Below are positions 1 through 10,262 of a stretch of DNA of 64,000 nt, in pieces (the stretch's first letter is position 1; each line of letters begins with the position of its first letter). A model generated the notes under the pieces. That model made no database searches. It saw only the letters and a list, made by a program, of their open reading frames with translations, and was not told the origin of the DNA. Origin of the DNA: Pseudomonadota bacterium (GTDB taxonomy: Bacteria > Pseudomonadota > Gammaproteobacteria > Steroidobacterales > Steroidobacteraceae); contig JAJYUL010000001.1 of assembly GCA_021792555.1 (NCBI GenBank), positions 155,680 to 219,679 on the forward strand, read 5' to 3'. The position numbers were made by a program, and so were the translations under genes.

Positions 1-1
1 C

Positions 2-886
2 CTCACGGTGATCTGCGATGCGACCGTCGGCACCCCGGTGCTGCAGCGCCTGCTGCAGCGCGCGGACCGCACCGAGCGGCCCGACTTCCTCATCCATTCG
101 TATACGAAGGACATCTGCGGCTCGGGCAACACCACCGCCGGGGTGGTCATCGGCCGCAGCGAGCGGATGTTCCTGCCCAAGGGACAGACGGTGCGCGCCA
201 CCGGCCACGACGGCCACGAGCGCGAATACCGCTGGGACGAGACGATGTTCTGGAACGTGTACTACGTCAAAGGCGCGTTCCTCGACGCCGACAAGGCATT
301 CGAAGTGCTGAGCGGCATGCGCACCATGGAGCTGCGCGTGCTGCAGAAGTGCATCAACACCATCGTGCTCGCGCGCAGCCTCGCCCTGCATCCGATGATC
401 AACGTGCACTGCTCGGCGGTGGAACATCATCCCAACGGCGAGCTGCGCGAGCGGCTCATGACGCTCGGGCTGCCGGCGCCGCTGTTCACCATCGATTTCC
501 AGGGCACCGCGCGTCATCCGCTGCGTCTGGAAAAGGCGTGCCTGCAGCGGCTGCTCGACAGCCTGGAGCCCGCCTTCGGGCTGCAGGTCACACTCGGACA
601 GACCAACACCGTGGTGCTGTGCCCGGCTCTGACGAGTCACTCGGAGATGTCCGAACGGGCGCTCGAGGCTGCGGGCATCACCCCGACCACGCTGCGCATA
701 TCGGTCGGCGACGAAGATCCCCGCTACCTGCTCGAGCACCTGCGCCGGGCCGCGGAACTCGCCGCCGGTGAGCAGGCGCCGCAGTTCGTCGCGGGCTTTC
801 CCTCGCGCGCGCAGCTCAACGAGATCTACCAGCAGGTGTACACCGACGTGCACCGTCGCTGGATCGCGGCCCGCTGCGCGGACTGA
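2..886 (+). CDS. Cys/Met metabolism PLP-dependent enzyme, 5'-truncated by window edge
   Basis: This is the C-terminal part of a fold-type I PLP enzyme of the Cys/Met metabolism family, which contains O-acylhomoserine sulfhydrylases, cystathionine synthases/lyases and methionine gamma-lyases. The reading frame is open to the first base, so the start lies outside the window. The PLP-lysine region is visible near the beginning as HSYTKDICGSGN, corresponding to the usual HSxTKYxxGHxD; this copy has ICGSGN rather than the common GGHGD, an atypical version. The C-terminal part carries SVGDEDPRYLLEHL, the family's typical SVGxEDxxDLxxDL segment. Exact substrate cannot be told from this half. A perfect palindrome follows 10 bases after the stop. 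Confidence 0.85.
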   Translation, partial: LTVICDATVGTPVLQRLLQRADRTERPDFLIHSYTKDICGSGNTTAGVVIGRSERMFLPKGQTVRATGHDGHEREYRWDETMFWNVYYVKGAFLDADKAFEVLSGMRTMELRVLQKCINTIVLARSLALHPMINVHCSAVEHHPNGELRERLMTLGLPAPLFTIDFQGTARHPLRLEKACLQRLLDSLEPAFGLQVTLGQTNTVVLCPALTSHSEMSERALEAAGITPTTLRISVGDEDPRYLLEHLRRAAELAAGEQAPQFVAGFPSRAQLNEIYQQVYTDVHRRWIAARCAD

Positions 887-896
887 TGTGTGCACA

Positions 897-920
897 GGGC
901 GCGGCCGCGCGGCCGCGCCC
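897..920. terminator. Perfect 24-bp palindrome after the PLP enzyme
   Basis: The sequence GGGCGCGGCCGC is followed directly by its reverse complement, giving a 24-base perfect palindrome 10 bases past the stop codon of the preceding gene. There is no T-run, as is common for hairpin terminators in very GC-rich genomes. Confidence 0.5.
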
Positions 921-1321
921 GATGGCCCGCGCCGCGCACCGGCTCGCACAACGGCAGCCGCACCGAGCCCCTCCCGAGCCGCGAGTTCATCATCGAGGTG
1001 GCGCTCTTCATGCGCCCTGGGGCACATCCGGCCGCCGTCAACGGGCCGGCCGCAAATGAGGCGCGCTCGAGCCGCCTGCCGCTCTGAAGTGCATGTCGTG
1101 CAGGTGCAGTCCCTTTACCCTGCCACGGGCAGCGCCCGCCACCTCGGGGGCAATTTGTCTCAGGCCCACAAGCCGGTGACCTTATAAAGGCATCGCCAGC
1201 CGTGTCGTCGGGTCCCCCAGGAAGGCCGCGAGCGGGCGGATGCGGGCGGATGCGGGCGTTGCGGCGCGTGCAGACGGAGGACGGAAGATGGGAAAAGAAC
1301 TCCGCGCGTGGAGAATCTACG
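921..1321. other. Gene-free stretch
   Basis: About 400 bases separate the terminator-like palindrome from the next start. I see no recognisable gene on either strand. The open frames here are low-complexity Arg/Ala-rich shadows. It presumably holds the promoter of the following broken gene, but no convincing -35/-10 pair is visible. Confidence 0.5.
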
Positions 1322-1969
1322 GTGCGGCCTCCGCTCGCATTGGTCGTCCTGGCCATATCGGCATTCTCGATCGCCCGACATCGAAACCCATTCGGGACGA
1401 TCGACGTTCAGCGCATCAACGTGGTGGAGCCGAACGGCACGCTGCGCATGGTCATTTCCGACCCGGCCCGCTTCCCCGGAGCCATCGTCAAGGGCAAACA
1501 ATACCCGTTCAACCGGCACACCGCGGGGATGCTCTTCTAACACCATGAAGGCTCGGAGAATGGCGGGCGGATCTTCGGCGGCCGAAAGCACGCCAACGGC
1601 ACCGTGTCCCGCTACGGGCCCCTCAGCTTCGACCGGTACGATCAGGATCAGACCTTCCGCCTCGATGACGACCAGAGCAAACCTGGGCAAATGACCCGCC
1701 TCGCATTCATCGACGAACCGAACTGGCCCATGACCGATGTCCGCAAACTGCCGCGCGGTCAGTGGCCGCATTTTCTGAGAACGCATCCACGCAGCAAGCC
1801 GCGTTTGACGATGGAGACAGCTCCCGACGGTGCTGTTTTCCTCGCACTGAAGGACAAACAGGGTCGTACACGGATCGTGCTCAAGGTCGGGCCGCACGGC
1901 AACTCGGTGATTCAGCTGCTCGGCATAAACGGAAAAGTCATTGCCCAGCTGCCGCGCCCGCGCACGTAG
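1322..1969 (+). pseudogene. Secreted/membrane-anchored hypothetical protein interrupted by one in-frame TAA
   Basis: One reading frame runs from GTG at 1322 to TAG at 1967-1969 and is broken only by TAA at 1538-1540. Both halves make sense together: an N-terminal hydrophobic segment (RPPLALVVLAISAFSIA), then IDVQRINVVEPNGTLRMVIS, then GMLF-stop-HHEGSENGGRIFGG. In related hypothetical proteins, as I recall them, the aromatic/Asn position after GMLF/GMIF is usually Tyr, so a single TAC-to-TAA change would explain the stop. The GTG start is chosen because GGAG lies 9 bases upstream and the signal segment begins there. Function is unknown. It is either a recent pseudogene or a read-through case; the frame downstream is undamaged. 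Confidence 0.7.
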
Positions 1970-2132
1970 CCACCTTCGCACGGCGTGCACGGCAGCGTGT
2001 GCGCCCCGGAACACACCGCGGCGCCTCCGCCGCAGCTGCGCCTGTCGCCATTCGTCATCACCCCTGGCGCTCGGGCGCACGATCGCGCTACGGTCCGCGT
2101 GAGGAGCCCGTCGGATCCCCGAAGGAGGCCTC

Positions 2133-3707
2133 ATGAACCGAATGGCCTTGCCCGGCAGCGAGCGGGACCCGCTGCCGCAGGCACGTCCGCTGCGAGCGGC
2201 CGCCCCGGATGAGCGGCTCGAAGTGACGCTCATCCTGCGGCCGAGCGCCCCGGCGCACTGGCGCGAGCGTCTCGAGCGGCTCGGCCGGCTCGAGCGGCCC
2301 GTGCCCCTGACCCGCGAGCAGTTCGCCGCACTGCACGGGGCGAGCGATGCGGATCTGCGCGAGGTTGCGGCCTTTGCGGCCGCACACGGTCTCGCGGTCG
2401 TGCAGCAGCACGCTGCGCGCCGCACGGTCGTGCTCGCGGGCACGGTGGCGCAGATGAATGCGGCCTTCGGCGTCGAGCTGTTCTGGTTCGAGCACCCCGA
2501 CGTCACCTATCGCGGCGTGCGCGGCGCGGTGCAATTGCCCGCGGCGCTGTCAGACATCGTGGTGGCGGTGCTCGGCCTGGACAACCGCCCGCAGGCGCGC
2601 CCGCACCTGCGCGTGCGCACAGGCCCGCCGCCCCGCCGCTCCCGCGCCGCGCCGCCGCTGGCCGCCTCGTTCACCGCCGTCGAGCTGGCGGGGCTGTACG
2701 GATTCCCAAACGGCTCCGGCCAAGGCCAATGCATCGCGCTCATCGAGCTCGGCGGCGGCTACCGCCCGCGCGATCTGCGCACGTACTTCGATGGCCTCGG
2801 GCTGCCGATGCCCGAGGTCGCTGCGGTGTCGGTGGATCATGGCGCCAACGCACCGACCGGCAACCCCAACAGCGCCGACGGCGAGGTGATGCTCGACATC
2901 GAAGTGGCGGGCGCAGTGGCCCCCGGGGCGACCCTCGTCGTGTACTTCGCGCCCAACACCGACGCCGGCTTCCTCGATGCCGTCACCACCGCCGTGCACG
3001 ACACACAGTACCGGCCGTCCGTCGTATCGATCAGCTGGGGCGGACCGGAATCGACTTGGTCGCCACAGGCGCTGCGCGCGATGGACCAGGCGTTCGCGGC
3101 GGCCGCGGCGCTCGGTGTGACCGTCTGCGTGGCTGCGGGCGACTCCGGCTCGACGGACGGGCTCGCCGGCGCCAATCATGTGGACTTCCCGGCGTCGAGT
3201 CCGCACGCGCTCGCCTGCGGAGGAACGCGTCTGAAGGCCACCGCGAGTGCGATCGTCAGTGAGACTGTCTGGAATGACGGGACTCCCGCGAACGGCGCTA
3301 CGGGCGGGGGGGTCAGCACCTTCTTCCCACTGCCTGTCTGGCAGCAAGGCCTGCACACCGTCGACCTACAAGGCGAAAGCCACGCGCTCATACGCCGCGG
3401 CATGCCCGATGTGGCCGCGGACGCCGATCCGCGCTCCGGTTATCAAGTCGTCGTGGATGGCGCCGCCGCGGTGTTCGGGGGGACGAGCGCCGTGGCGCCA
3501 CTGTGGGCCGGGCTGATTGCTCGCATCAACGCCGATGGCGGCACGCCGGCCGGACTGATCAGTCCGCTGCTCTACGCGCATCCCTCGGCGCTGCGCGACA
3601 TTACCCGAGGCAACAACGGCGGATTCCGCGCCACCCGCGGCTGGGATGCCTGCACGGGCCTCGGCAGTCCGGACGGGACCCGCCTTGCCGTGCTGCCGGG
3701 CTTGTGA
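2133..3707 (+). CDS. Sedolisin-family serine-carboxyl protease (kumamolisin-like, S53)
   Basis: A 524-residue endopeptidase precursor of peptidase family S53, active at low pH in characterised members. Residues about 25-150 form the pro-kumamolisin activation domain; the protease domain runs from about 180 to the end. Catalytic residues are visible: Glu251 and Asp255 in GEVMLDIEVAG, oxyanion Asp337 in AAGDSGS, and nucleophile Ser452 in GGTSAVAP. The calcium-site region DITRGNNGGF...GWDACTGLGSP is present at the C-terminus. The sequence follows kumamolisin closely along its whole length, including the lack of a classical signal peptide. AAGGAGG sits just upstream of the ATG. Stand-alone gene; a role in scavenging protein in acidic surroundings is inference. 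Confidence 0.95.
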   Translation: MNRMALPGSERDPLPQARPLRAAAPDERLEVTLILRPSAPAHWRERLERLGRLERPVPLTREQFAALHGASDADLREVAAFAAAHGLAVVQQHAARRTVVLAGTVAQMNAAFGVELFWFEHPDVTYRGVRGAVQLPAALSDIVVAVLGLDNRPQARPHLRVRTGPPPRRSRAAPPLAASFTAVELAGLYGFPNGSGQGQCIALIELGGGYRPRDLRTYFDGLGLPMPEVAAVSVDHGANAPTGNPNSADGEVMLDIEVAGAVAPGATLVVYFAPNTDAGFLDAVTTAVHDTQYRPSVVSISWGGPESTWSPQALRAMDQAFAAAAALGVTVCVAAGDSGSTDGLAGANHVDFPASSPHALACGGTRLKATASAIVSETVWNDGTPANGATGGGVSTFFPLPVWQQGLHTVDLQGESHALIRRGMPDVAADADPRSGYQVVVDGAAAVFGGTSAVAPLWAGLIARINADGGTPAGLISPLLYAHPSALRDITRGNNGGFRATRGWDACTGLGSPDGTRLAVLPGL

Positions 3708-3732
3708 GACGCGCGCGGTCCGCGGGGCCCGA

Positions 3733-4518
3733 TCAGATCTGCGCGTGCCCCTCGAGATAGAAGACGCAGGTGCCTTCGAGCTCGACGCGTGCGCCGCGCA
3801 CGCGGCACGTCAGTTCTCCGCCGCGCCGTGAGGCCTGATAGGCGCGCAGTTGCGTCTTGCCCAGACGCTCGGCCCAATAGGGTGCGAGCGCGCAATGCGC
3901 GCTGCCGGTCACCGGATCCTCCGCCACCCCGCGCGCCGGCGTGAAATAACGGCTGACACAGTCGTACTCGCCGCTGCCGCGCGCGGTGACGATCACACCC
4001 TGACGGTCCAGCGCGGCAATGGCCGCGATGTCGGGCTTGAGTGTGCGGACGGCCTGCTCGCCGTCGAGCACGACCAGGTAATTGATGGCATCGGCGCGCA
4101 CCTCCTGCGGCGTCGCGCCGAGCGCCCGGACGAGCGCATCCGAGGTGCCCGCCGGCACGGTGGGCCGGGCGGGGAAATCCATCACGTAGCCGGCGGCCGC
4201 GCGGCTTACGTGCAGCGCACCGCTCGCGGTGTGAAACGTGACGGCCGCGCGGCCCGGCTCGAGCTTCTCGAGCACGACGGCGGCGCTGGCGAGCGTCGCG
4301 TGCCCGCAGAGCGGCACCTCGACCGCCGGCGTGAACCAGCGCAGCTGGTACGTTCCGTCGCCGCCTACGAGGAATGCCGTCTCCGAGAGGTTGTTTTCGG
4401 CGGCGAGCGCCTGCAGCACCGCGTCCGGTGGGAAGGACTCGAGCGGCATCACGGCGGCGGGATTGCCGCTGAAGCGCTGCCGGGTGAAGGCGTCAACCTG
4501 AAAAATTCGCGTACGCAT
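3733..4518 (-). CDS. PhzF-family isomerase-like protein
   Basis: A 261-residue member of the PhzF/YddE family (diaminopimelate-epimerase fold, two pseudo-symmetric halves). The catalytic Glu46 lies in NNLSETAF, followed by CGHATLASA (residues 71-79), and the second half carries DPVTGSAHCAL. PhzF itself isomerises a phenazine precursor, but most family members lie outside phenazine clusters and have unknown substrates; no phenazine genes are present here. It is the last gene of a minus-strand run behind glyQ, glyS and plsC, 12 bases after plsC, so probably cotranscribed. Confidence 0.92.
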   Translation of the reverse strand: MRTRIFQVDAFTRQRFSGNPAAVMPLESFPPDAVLQALAAENNLSETAFLVGGDGTYQLRWFTPAVEVPLCGHATLASAAVVLEKLEPGRAAVTFHTASGALHVSRAAAGYVMDFPARPTVPAGTSDALVRALGATPQEVRADAINYLVVLDGEQAVRTLKPDIAAIAALDRQGVIVTARGSGEYDCVSRYFTPARGVAEDPVTGSAHCALAPYWAERLGKTQLRAYQASRRGGELTCRVRGARVELEGTCVFYLEGHAQI

Positions 4519-4530
4519 CGCGGTCCTCTC

Positions 4531-5256
4531 TCATTGCGCCGGCGCGCCCGCCTCGAGCCGCGCGACGGTCGACTCGATCCATGTCTGCACTTCCTGGTTC
4601 ACCTCGCGCGGATCGCGCCCGGCGGCGCTCACCGGCGGCCCGATCACCACCCGGATGGTGCCGCTGCGCTTGCGCCAGCCGCGCCGCGGCCAGAAACGCC
4701 CCGCGTCGTGCGCGACCGGCACCAGCAGCTTGCCGGTCTGCGCGGCGAGCAGCGCGCCGCTCACCCCGTAGCGGCGGGTCTGGCCGGGCGGCATGCGCGT
4801 GCCCTCGGGGAAGATGATCACCCAATCCCCCTCCGCGAGACGCTGCTGGCCCTGCGCGACGACCTGGCTGACGGCCGAATGGCCCGACTTGCGGTCGATG
4901 GCGATGGCATGGACCTGACGGATGCCCCAGCCGACGGCCGGGATCCAGGTCAGCTCACGCTTCAGGACCCACACCTGCCGCGGGAAGACGAGCGCCATCG
5001 CGATGGTCTCCCACGAGGAGGAGTGCTTCCACAGCGCGATGTGATTGTCCGCGGGCAGGTTCTCCAGGCCCTCGATCCGGTAGTCCAGCCGGCACGTCCA
5101 CCTCAGGACCGCGAGCAGCACCCGCGACCAGACGCGCACCAGCGCGAAGCGGCGCGGAAACGGCAGCAGGGAACAGGCGATGACGAAGAAGATCGAGTAG
5201 AAAAACGTCCACAGGAACAGGAAGACCGTGAAGAACAGCGATCCGAGCAGCTGCAT
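4531..5256 (-). CDS. plsC: 1-acyl-sn-glycerol-3-phosphate acyltransferase
   Basis: Inner-membrane lysophosphatidic acid acyltransferase that makes phosphatidic acid for membrane lipid synthesis. An N-terminal hydrophobic segment (residues about 4-30) anchors it. Motif I is HSSSWE (His78 to Glu83), the HX4E variant found in this proteobacterial subgroup in place of HX4D. Motif III is IIFPEGTR (about 147-154). It starts 9 bases after glyS. In many gammaproteobacteria gmhB sits between glyS and plsC; it is absent here. Confidence 0.92.
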   Translation of the reverse strand: MQLLGSLFFTVFLFLWTFFYSIFFVIACSLLPFPRRFALVRVWSRVLLAVLRWTCRLDYRIEGLENLPADNHIALWKHSSSWETIAMALVFPRQVWVLKRELTWIPAVGWGIRQVHAIAIDRKSGHSAVSQVVAQGQQRLAEGDWVIIFPEGTRMPPGQTRRYGVSGALLAAQTGKLLVPVAHDAGRFWPRRGWRKRSGTIRVVIGPPVSAAGRDPREVNQEVQTWIESTVARLEAGAPAQ

Positions 5257-5265
5257 GGCAATGCC

Positions 5266-7403
5266 TCAACCCGGCAGCCGCGACAGGTCCGCGACGCCCG
5301 CGAACAGCGCGCGCATCTCGCGCAGCAGTGCCAGGCGGTTGCCGCGCAGCCGCGGATCCTCGTCCATCACCATCACCTCGTCGAAGAACGCATCGACCGC
5401 CTGCTTGAGCCCGGCGAGCTCCGTCAGAGCGCCCGCGTAGTCGCCGCGCGCGATGGCGGATGTCACGGTGGCGCCGAGCGGGCGCAGCGCATCGAACAGC
5501 CGCTGCTCGGCCGGCAGGCGCAGCAGTGCGGGATCGACCGCCGCCGTCGGCACCGGCCCGGCTTTCTTCAGGATGTTGGCCACGCGTTTGTTCGCCGCCG
5601 TCAGGCTGGCCGCCTCGGGCAGCGCCAGAAACGCCCCGAGCGCGGCGAGCCGCGCGTCGAGCTCCAGCGGCGAGCGCGGCCGCGTCGCGAGCACCGCATC
5701 GAACATCTCCGGGGTGACGGGGCGCGCATTGCCGGGCGTGCGCGGCTCGCCTTCCAGGTAGTACGCGCGCAGCCGTTCGAACACGTAGTCGTACAGCTCG
5801 TCCGCCGACTGCGGTATCGCGGGCACCGGCTTGCCGGCGGCGAGCGCGATGCGCTCGATGTCTGCGCGCGCCAGACGCGCCGCCTGCTCGAGCAGTGCGG
5901 CGAGATCCACCTTCAGGCGCTTCTCGAGCAGGATGCGGGTGAGGCCGATGGCCGCGCGCCGCAGCCCGAACGGGTCCTTGGTGCCGGAGGGCTTCTCGCC
6001 GATCGCGAAAATCCCGGCGAGGGTGTCGAGCTTGTCGGCGATCGCGAGCAGCGTGCCGGTGCCGGTGAGCGGCAGCGCATCACCCGCGGCGCGCGGCAGA
6101 TAATGCTCGCCGAGCGCGGCCGCGACCTCGCGGTCCTCGCCGTCCGCCGCGGCGTAGTGGGTGCCCATGATGCCTTGCAGCTCCGGAAACTCCCCGACCA
6201 TGGCGGTGAGCAGATCGCACTTGCAGAGCAGCGCGGCCCGCTCGAGCAGCGCGGCCGGCTCGCCGAGCGCGCTGGCCACCTGCACGGCGAGCGCGCGAAT
6301 GCGCCGGGCTCGATCGCCGAGGGTGCCGAGTCTGGCCTGGAACGTCACGCCATCGAGCGCCTCGATCCGTTGGGCGAGCGGGACCTTGCGGTCCTGATCC
6401 CAGAAAAACGCCGCATCGGCGAGGCGCGGCCGCACCACGCGCTCGTTGCCCTCGATCACCTTTGCCGGCTCGCGGCTCTCGATGTTGGCGACCGCGACGA
6501 AACACGGCAGGAGCGCTCCGTCGGCGGCCTCGAGCGGGAAGTACCGCTGGTGATCCTGCAGCGTCGAGATCAGCACTTCGCGCGGCAGATCGAGGAAGCG
6601 CGCCTCGAAGCGCCCCGTGAGCGGCACCGGCCACTCCACCAGCGCGGTCACCTCATCGAGCAGTGCCTCGCTGAGCAGCGCCCGGCCGCCGAGCGCGGCG
6701 GCCGCCGCGCTGACCCCTGCGCGGATGCGCTCGCGCCGCGCGGCGAAGTCCGCCACGACATGGCCGCGCTCCCCGAGGGTGCGCTCGTACGCGCCGGGGC
6801 TCGTGAGCCGCAGCGGCTTCGGCGCATGAAAGCGGTGGCCCCAGGTCAGATTGCCGGCCGGTGTCTCGAGCAGCCTCGCCGGCACGACGTCCCGCCCGTA
6901 GAGCATCACGAGCCAGTGCACCGGGCGCACGAACTGCGCCTCGCTCGCGCCCCAGCGCATGCGGCGCGGAATGGGCAGCGCGTCGAGCGCGCCCTGCACG
7001 ATGCCGGGCAGCAGCTCGACGGTGGCCGCGCCGGCCTTCACGCCGGTGTAGTAGAGAAATTCCCCTTTGGGCTCGGTGCGCCGCTCGAGCGACTCGATGC
7101 CCACGGCGCAGCTCGCCGCGAACGCCTGTGCGGCGCGGGTCGGCGCGCCGCGCTCATCGAAGGCCGCGCCGAGCGGCGGACCGCGCCGCTCCACGCGCTG
7201 ATCGGGCTGGCGCGCCGCGAGCCGCCTGACCCGCACCGCCAGCCGGCGCGGCGTGGCGAAGGACTCGAGCGCGCCGTGCGCCAGCGCCGCCTTCGCGAGG
7301 GCGGACCCGATGCCGGCCGCAAACGCCTGCTCGAGCTGCCGCAGCGCCTTGGGCGGCAGCTCCTCGGTGCCGATCTCCACCAGGAAGTCGCGCTTCTCCA
7401 TGC

Positions 7404-7407
<4 letters not shown>
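5266..7407 (-). CDS. glyS: Glycyl-tRNA synthetase beta subunit
   Basis: The beta chain of the heterotetrameric bacterial glycyl-tRNA synthetase, needed for tRNA-Gly binding. The start is fixed by an ATGA overlap with the glyQ stop (7404-7407), giving [20 protein letters not shown], the standard N-terminus, and 713 residues, close to the E. coli length (689). The typical [10 protein letters not shown] motif lies near residue 475, and the C-terminal part is the DALR-type anticodon-binding region. Translationally coupled to glyQ. Confidence 0.97.
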
Positions 7408-8321
<914 letters not shown>

Positions 8322-8446
8322 GACTTCGCCGAGTGAGCAAAACAGCCGCCGAGTATAGCGAAGCCCCGGCGGGCGGGAACGGCGCACCAAAACAGGGCCC
8401 TGGGCGAGCGAGGCGGGCACGACCGGCCTGAATGGGAGCACAGCAT

Positions 8447-8461
8447 GCACTATTTCAGTGC
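8447..8461. promoter_or_regulatory. NtrC-type binding site 1 upstream of glnA
   Basis: GCAC-N7-GTGC (with T before and TA after) matches the dyad of the NtrC recognition sequence, TGCAC(Y)N5(R)GTGCA. Its centre lies about 98 bases upstream of the GG of the sigma-54 promoter, a normal enhancer distance. Confidence 0.7.
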
Positions 8462-8543
8462 TATGATTCCCTCCGGCGCCCCCTTTTGGTGCGATTTCGC
8501 GCCACGTCCCCGCTAACCGATTGATCCGCAAAGCGCATCGGAC

Positions 8544-8559
8544 TGGCACGCCGCCTGCA
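8544..8559 (+). promoter_or_regulatory. Sigma-54 (RpoN) promoter of glnA
   Basis: TGGCACG-N4-CTGCA matches the sigma-54 consensus TGGCACG-N4-TTGCA with a single mismatch, and the invariant GG (8545-8546) and GC (8557-8558) are 12 positions apart as required. Transcription would begin near 8570, giving a leader of roughly 130 bases before the glnA ATG. Confidence 0.85.
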
Positions 8560-8571
8560 CTATCGGAGTGC
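8557..8571. promoter_or_regulatory. NtrC-type binding site 2, overlapping the glnA -12 element
   Basis: A second GCAC-N7-GTGC dyad begins inside the -12 box of the sigma-54 promoter and runs through the predicted start site. A protein bound here would block the polymerase, so the site may act as a governor or autoregulatory operator rather than an enhancer. Confidence 0.6.
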
Positions 8572-8698
8572 TGCGCCCCGCGGCTTACCAGCGGATGAAC
8601 GTCGAGCGACCGGCAGGCCCTTCGGGATCGACCCGATCCGGCGGCAGCTCGGGCTGTCCCGATGAGGCGGGCGCCACCCCTTTTCCTCCGGAGGCGAT

Positions 8699-10108
8699 AT
8701 GACACCGAGCGATGTACTGAAGCTGATCAAAGAGAAAGACGTCAAGTTCGCGGACCTCAGGTTCACCGACACCCGGGGCAAGGAGCAGCACGTCACCATT
8801 CCGGCGCGCCTGGTCGATGATGACCTGTTCCGCGACGGTAAGATGTTCGACGGCTCCTCAATCGCCGGCTGGAAGGGCATCAACGAGTCGGACATGATTC
8901 TCATGCCCGAGGCCAACACCGCGGTGATCGACCCGTTCTTCGAGGAGACCACCGTCAATCTGCGCTGCGACGTCATCGAGCCGGCCACCATGCAGGGCTA
9001 TGAGCGCGACCCGCGCTCGCTCGCCAAGCGCGCCGAGGCGTATCTGAAGTCGACCGGCATCGCCGATCAGGCGACCTTCGGGCCCGAGAACGAGTTCTTC
9101 ATTTTCGACAGCGTGCGCTTCGGCAACGAGATGCGCGGCGCCTTCTACTCCATCGACTCCGTGCAGGGCGCGTGGAGCTCCGGCACCGAGTTCGCCGAAG
9201 GCAACACCGGGCACCGCCCGGGCGTCAAGGGCGGGTACTTCCCGGTGCCGCCGGTCGATGCCTACCAGGACATCCGCTCGGCGATGTGTCTGGCCTGCGA
9301 GGAGCTCGGGCTGAAGGTGGAAGTGCACCACCACGAGGTGGCCACCGGCGGGCAGGGCGAAATCGGCATCGGCGCCGGCACCCTGGTGCAGAAAGCCGAC
9401 CAGGTGCAGCTGTTGAAATACGCCGTGCTGAACGTCGCGCAGCGCTACGGCAAGACCGCGACCTTCATGCCCAAGCCGCTGGTCGGCGACAACGGCAGCG
9501 GCATGCACGTGCATCAGTCGCTGCAGAAGGACGGCAAGGCGCTGTTCGCCGGCGACAAGTACGGCGGGCTCTCGGAGCTCGCGCTGTATTACATCGGCGG
9601 CATCATCAAGCACGCCAAGGCGCTCAACGCCTTCACGAACGCCGGCACCAACAGCTACAAGCGCCTCGTGCCGGGCTTCGAGGCGCCGGTGATGCTCGCC
9701 TACTCGGCGCGCAACCGCTCCGCCTCGATCCGCATCCCGTGGGTCTCCAGCCCCAAGGCCCGCCGCATCGAGGTGCGCTTCCCGGACTCGACCGCCAACC
9801 CGTACTTTGCGTTCACGGCCATGATGCTGGCCGGGCTCGACGGCATCCAGAACAAGATCCACCCGGGCGATCCGGCCGACAAGGACCTCTACGACCTCGA
9901 GCCCGAGGAGGCCCAGCACATTCCCACCGTGTGCCACTCCCTCGACATGGCCCTCGAGCACCTCGACAAGGACCGGGAGTTCCTGACGCGCGGCGGAGTG
10001 TTCACCAACGACGTGATCGACGCCTACATCAACCTGAAGATGCAGGAGGTCACCCGCTTCCGCATGGCCACCCATCCGGTGGAGCTGGAGCTGTACTACA
10101 GCTGCTGA
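8699..10108 (+). CDS. glnA: Glutamine synthetase type I
   Basis: A 469-residue dodecameric cytosolic enzyme that condenses ammonia and glutamate with ATP. The beta-grasp N-terminal domain is followed by the catalytic domain, with [11 protein letters not shown] (metal-ligand Glu), [10 protein letters not shown] and [19 protein letters not shown]. Tyr398 in [10 protein letters not shown] is the adenylylation site of the GlnE-regulated beta subtype (Tyr397 in mature E. coli enzyme). GGAGG lies 4 bases before the ATG. Sigma-54 and NtrC-type sites upstream and ntrBC downstream indicate nitrogen control. Confidence 0.98.
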   Translation: MTPSDVLKLIKEKDVKFADLRFTDTRGKEQHVTIPARLVDDDLFRDGKMFDGSSIAGWKGINESDMILMPEANTAVIDPFFEETTVNLRCDVIEPATMQGYERDPRSLAKRAEAYLKSTGIADQATFGPENEFFIFDSVRFGNEMRGAFYSIDSVQGAWSSGTEFAEGNTGHRPGVKGGYFPVPPVDAYQDIRSAMCLACEELGLKVEVHHHEVATGGQGEIGIGAGTLVQKADQVQLLKYAVLNVAQRYGKTATFMPKPLVGDNGSGMHVHQSLQKDGKALFAGDKYGGLSELALYYIGGIIKHAKALNAFTNAGTNSYKRLVPGFEAPVMLAYSARNRSASIRIPWVSSPKARRIEVRFPDSTANPYFAFTAMMLAGLDGIQNKIHPGDPADKDLYDLEPEEAQHIPTVCHSLDMALEHLDKDREFLTRGGVFTNDVIDAYINLKMQEVTRFRMATHPVELELYYSC

Positions 10109-10200
10109 TCGCCCGTGACCGCGCCGCTCTCTTCCCGCGCCGAGGCCGCTCCCGTGACGGGGGCGTGCCCCGGCGCGCGGGAGAATCTCACCGGCGTCGC

Positions 10201-10227
10201 CGCGGGGCGACACCCGCGCGCGCTTTT
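10201..10227 (+). terminator. Possible rho-independent terminator after glnA
   Basis: CGCGGG and CCCGCG form a 6-bp stem with a 6-base loop, followed by CGCGC and a run of four T. It lies between glnA and the DUF4124 gene. A modest hairpin, so assignment is tentative. Confidence 0.4.
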
Positions 10228-10262
10228 GTGCTCGGCGCGCCAAGGCGATATGCTCGCTGCCC

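Noticed and set aside
1604..1969. The second half of the interrupted gene as an independent gene
   Set aside because: It is in the same frame as the first half, starts mid-domain at a GTG without a ribosome site and completes the same family pattern.
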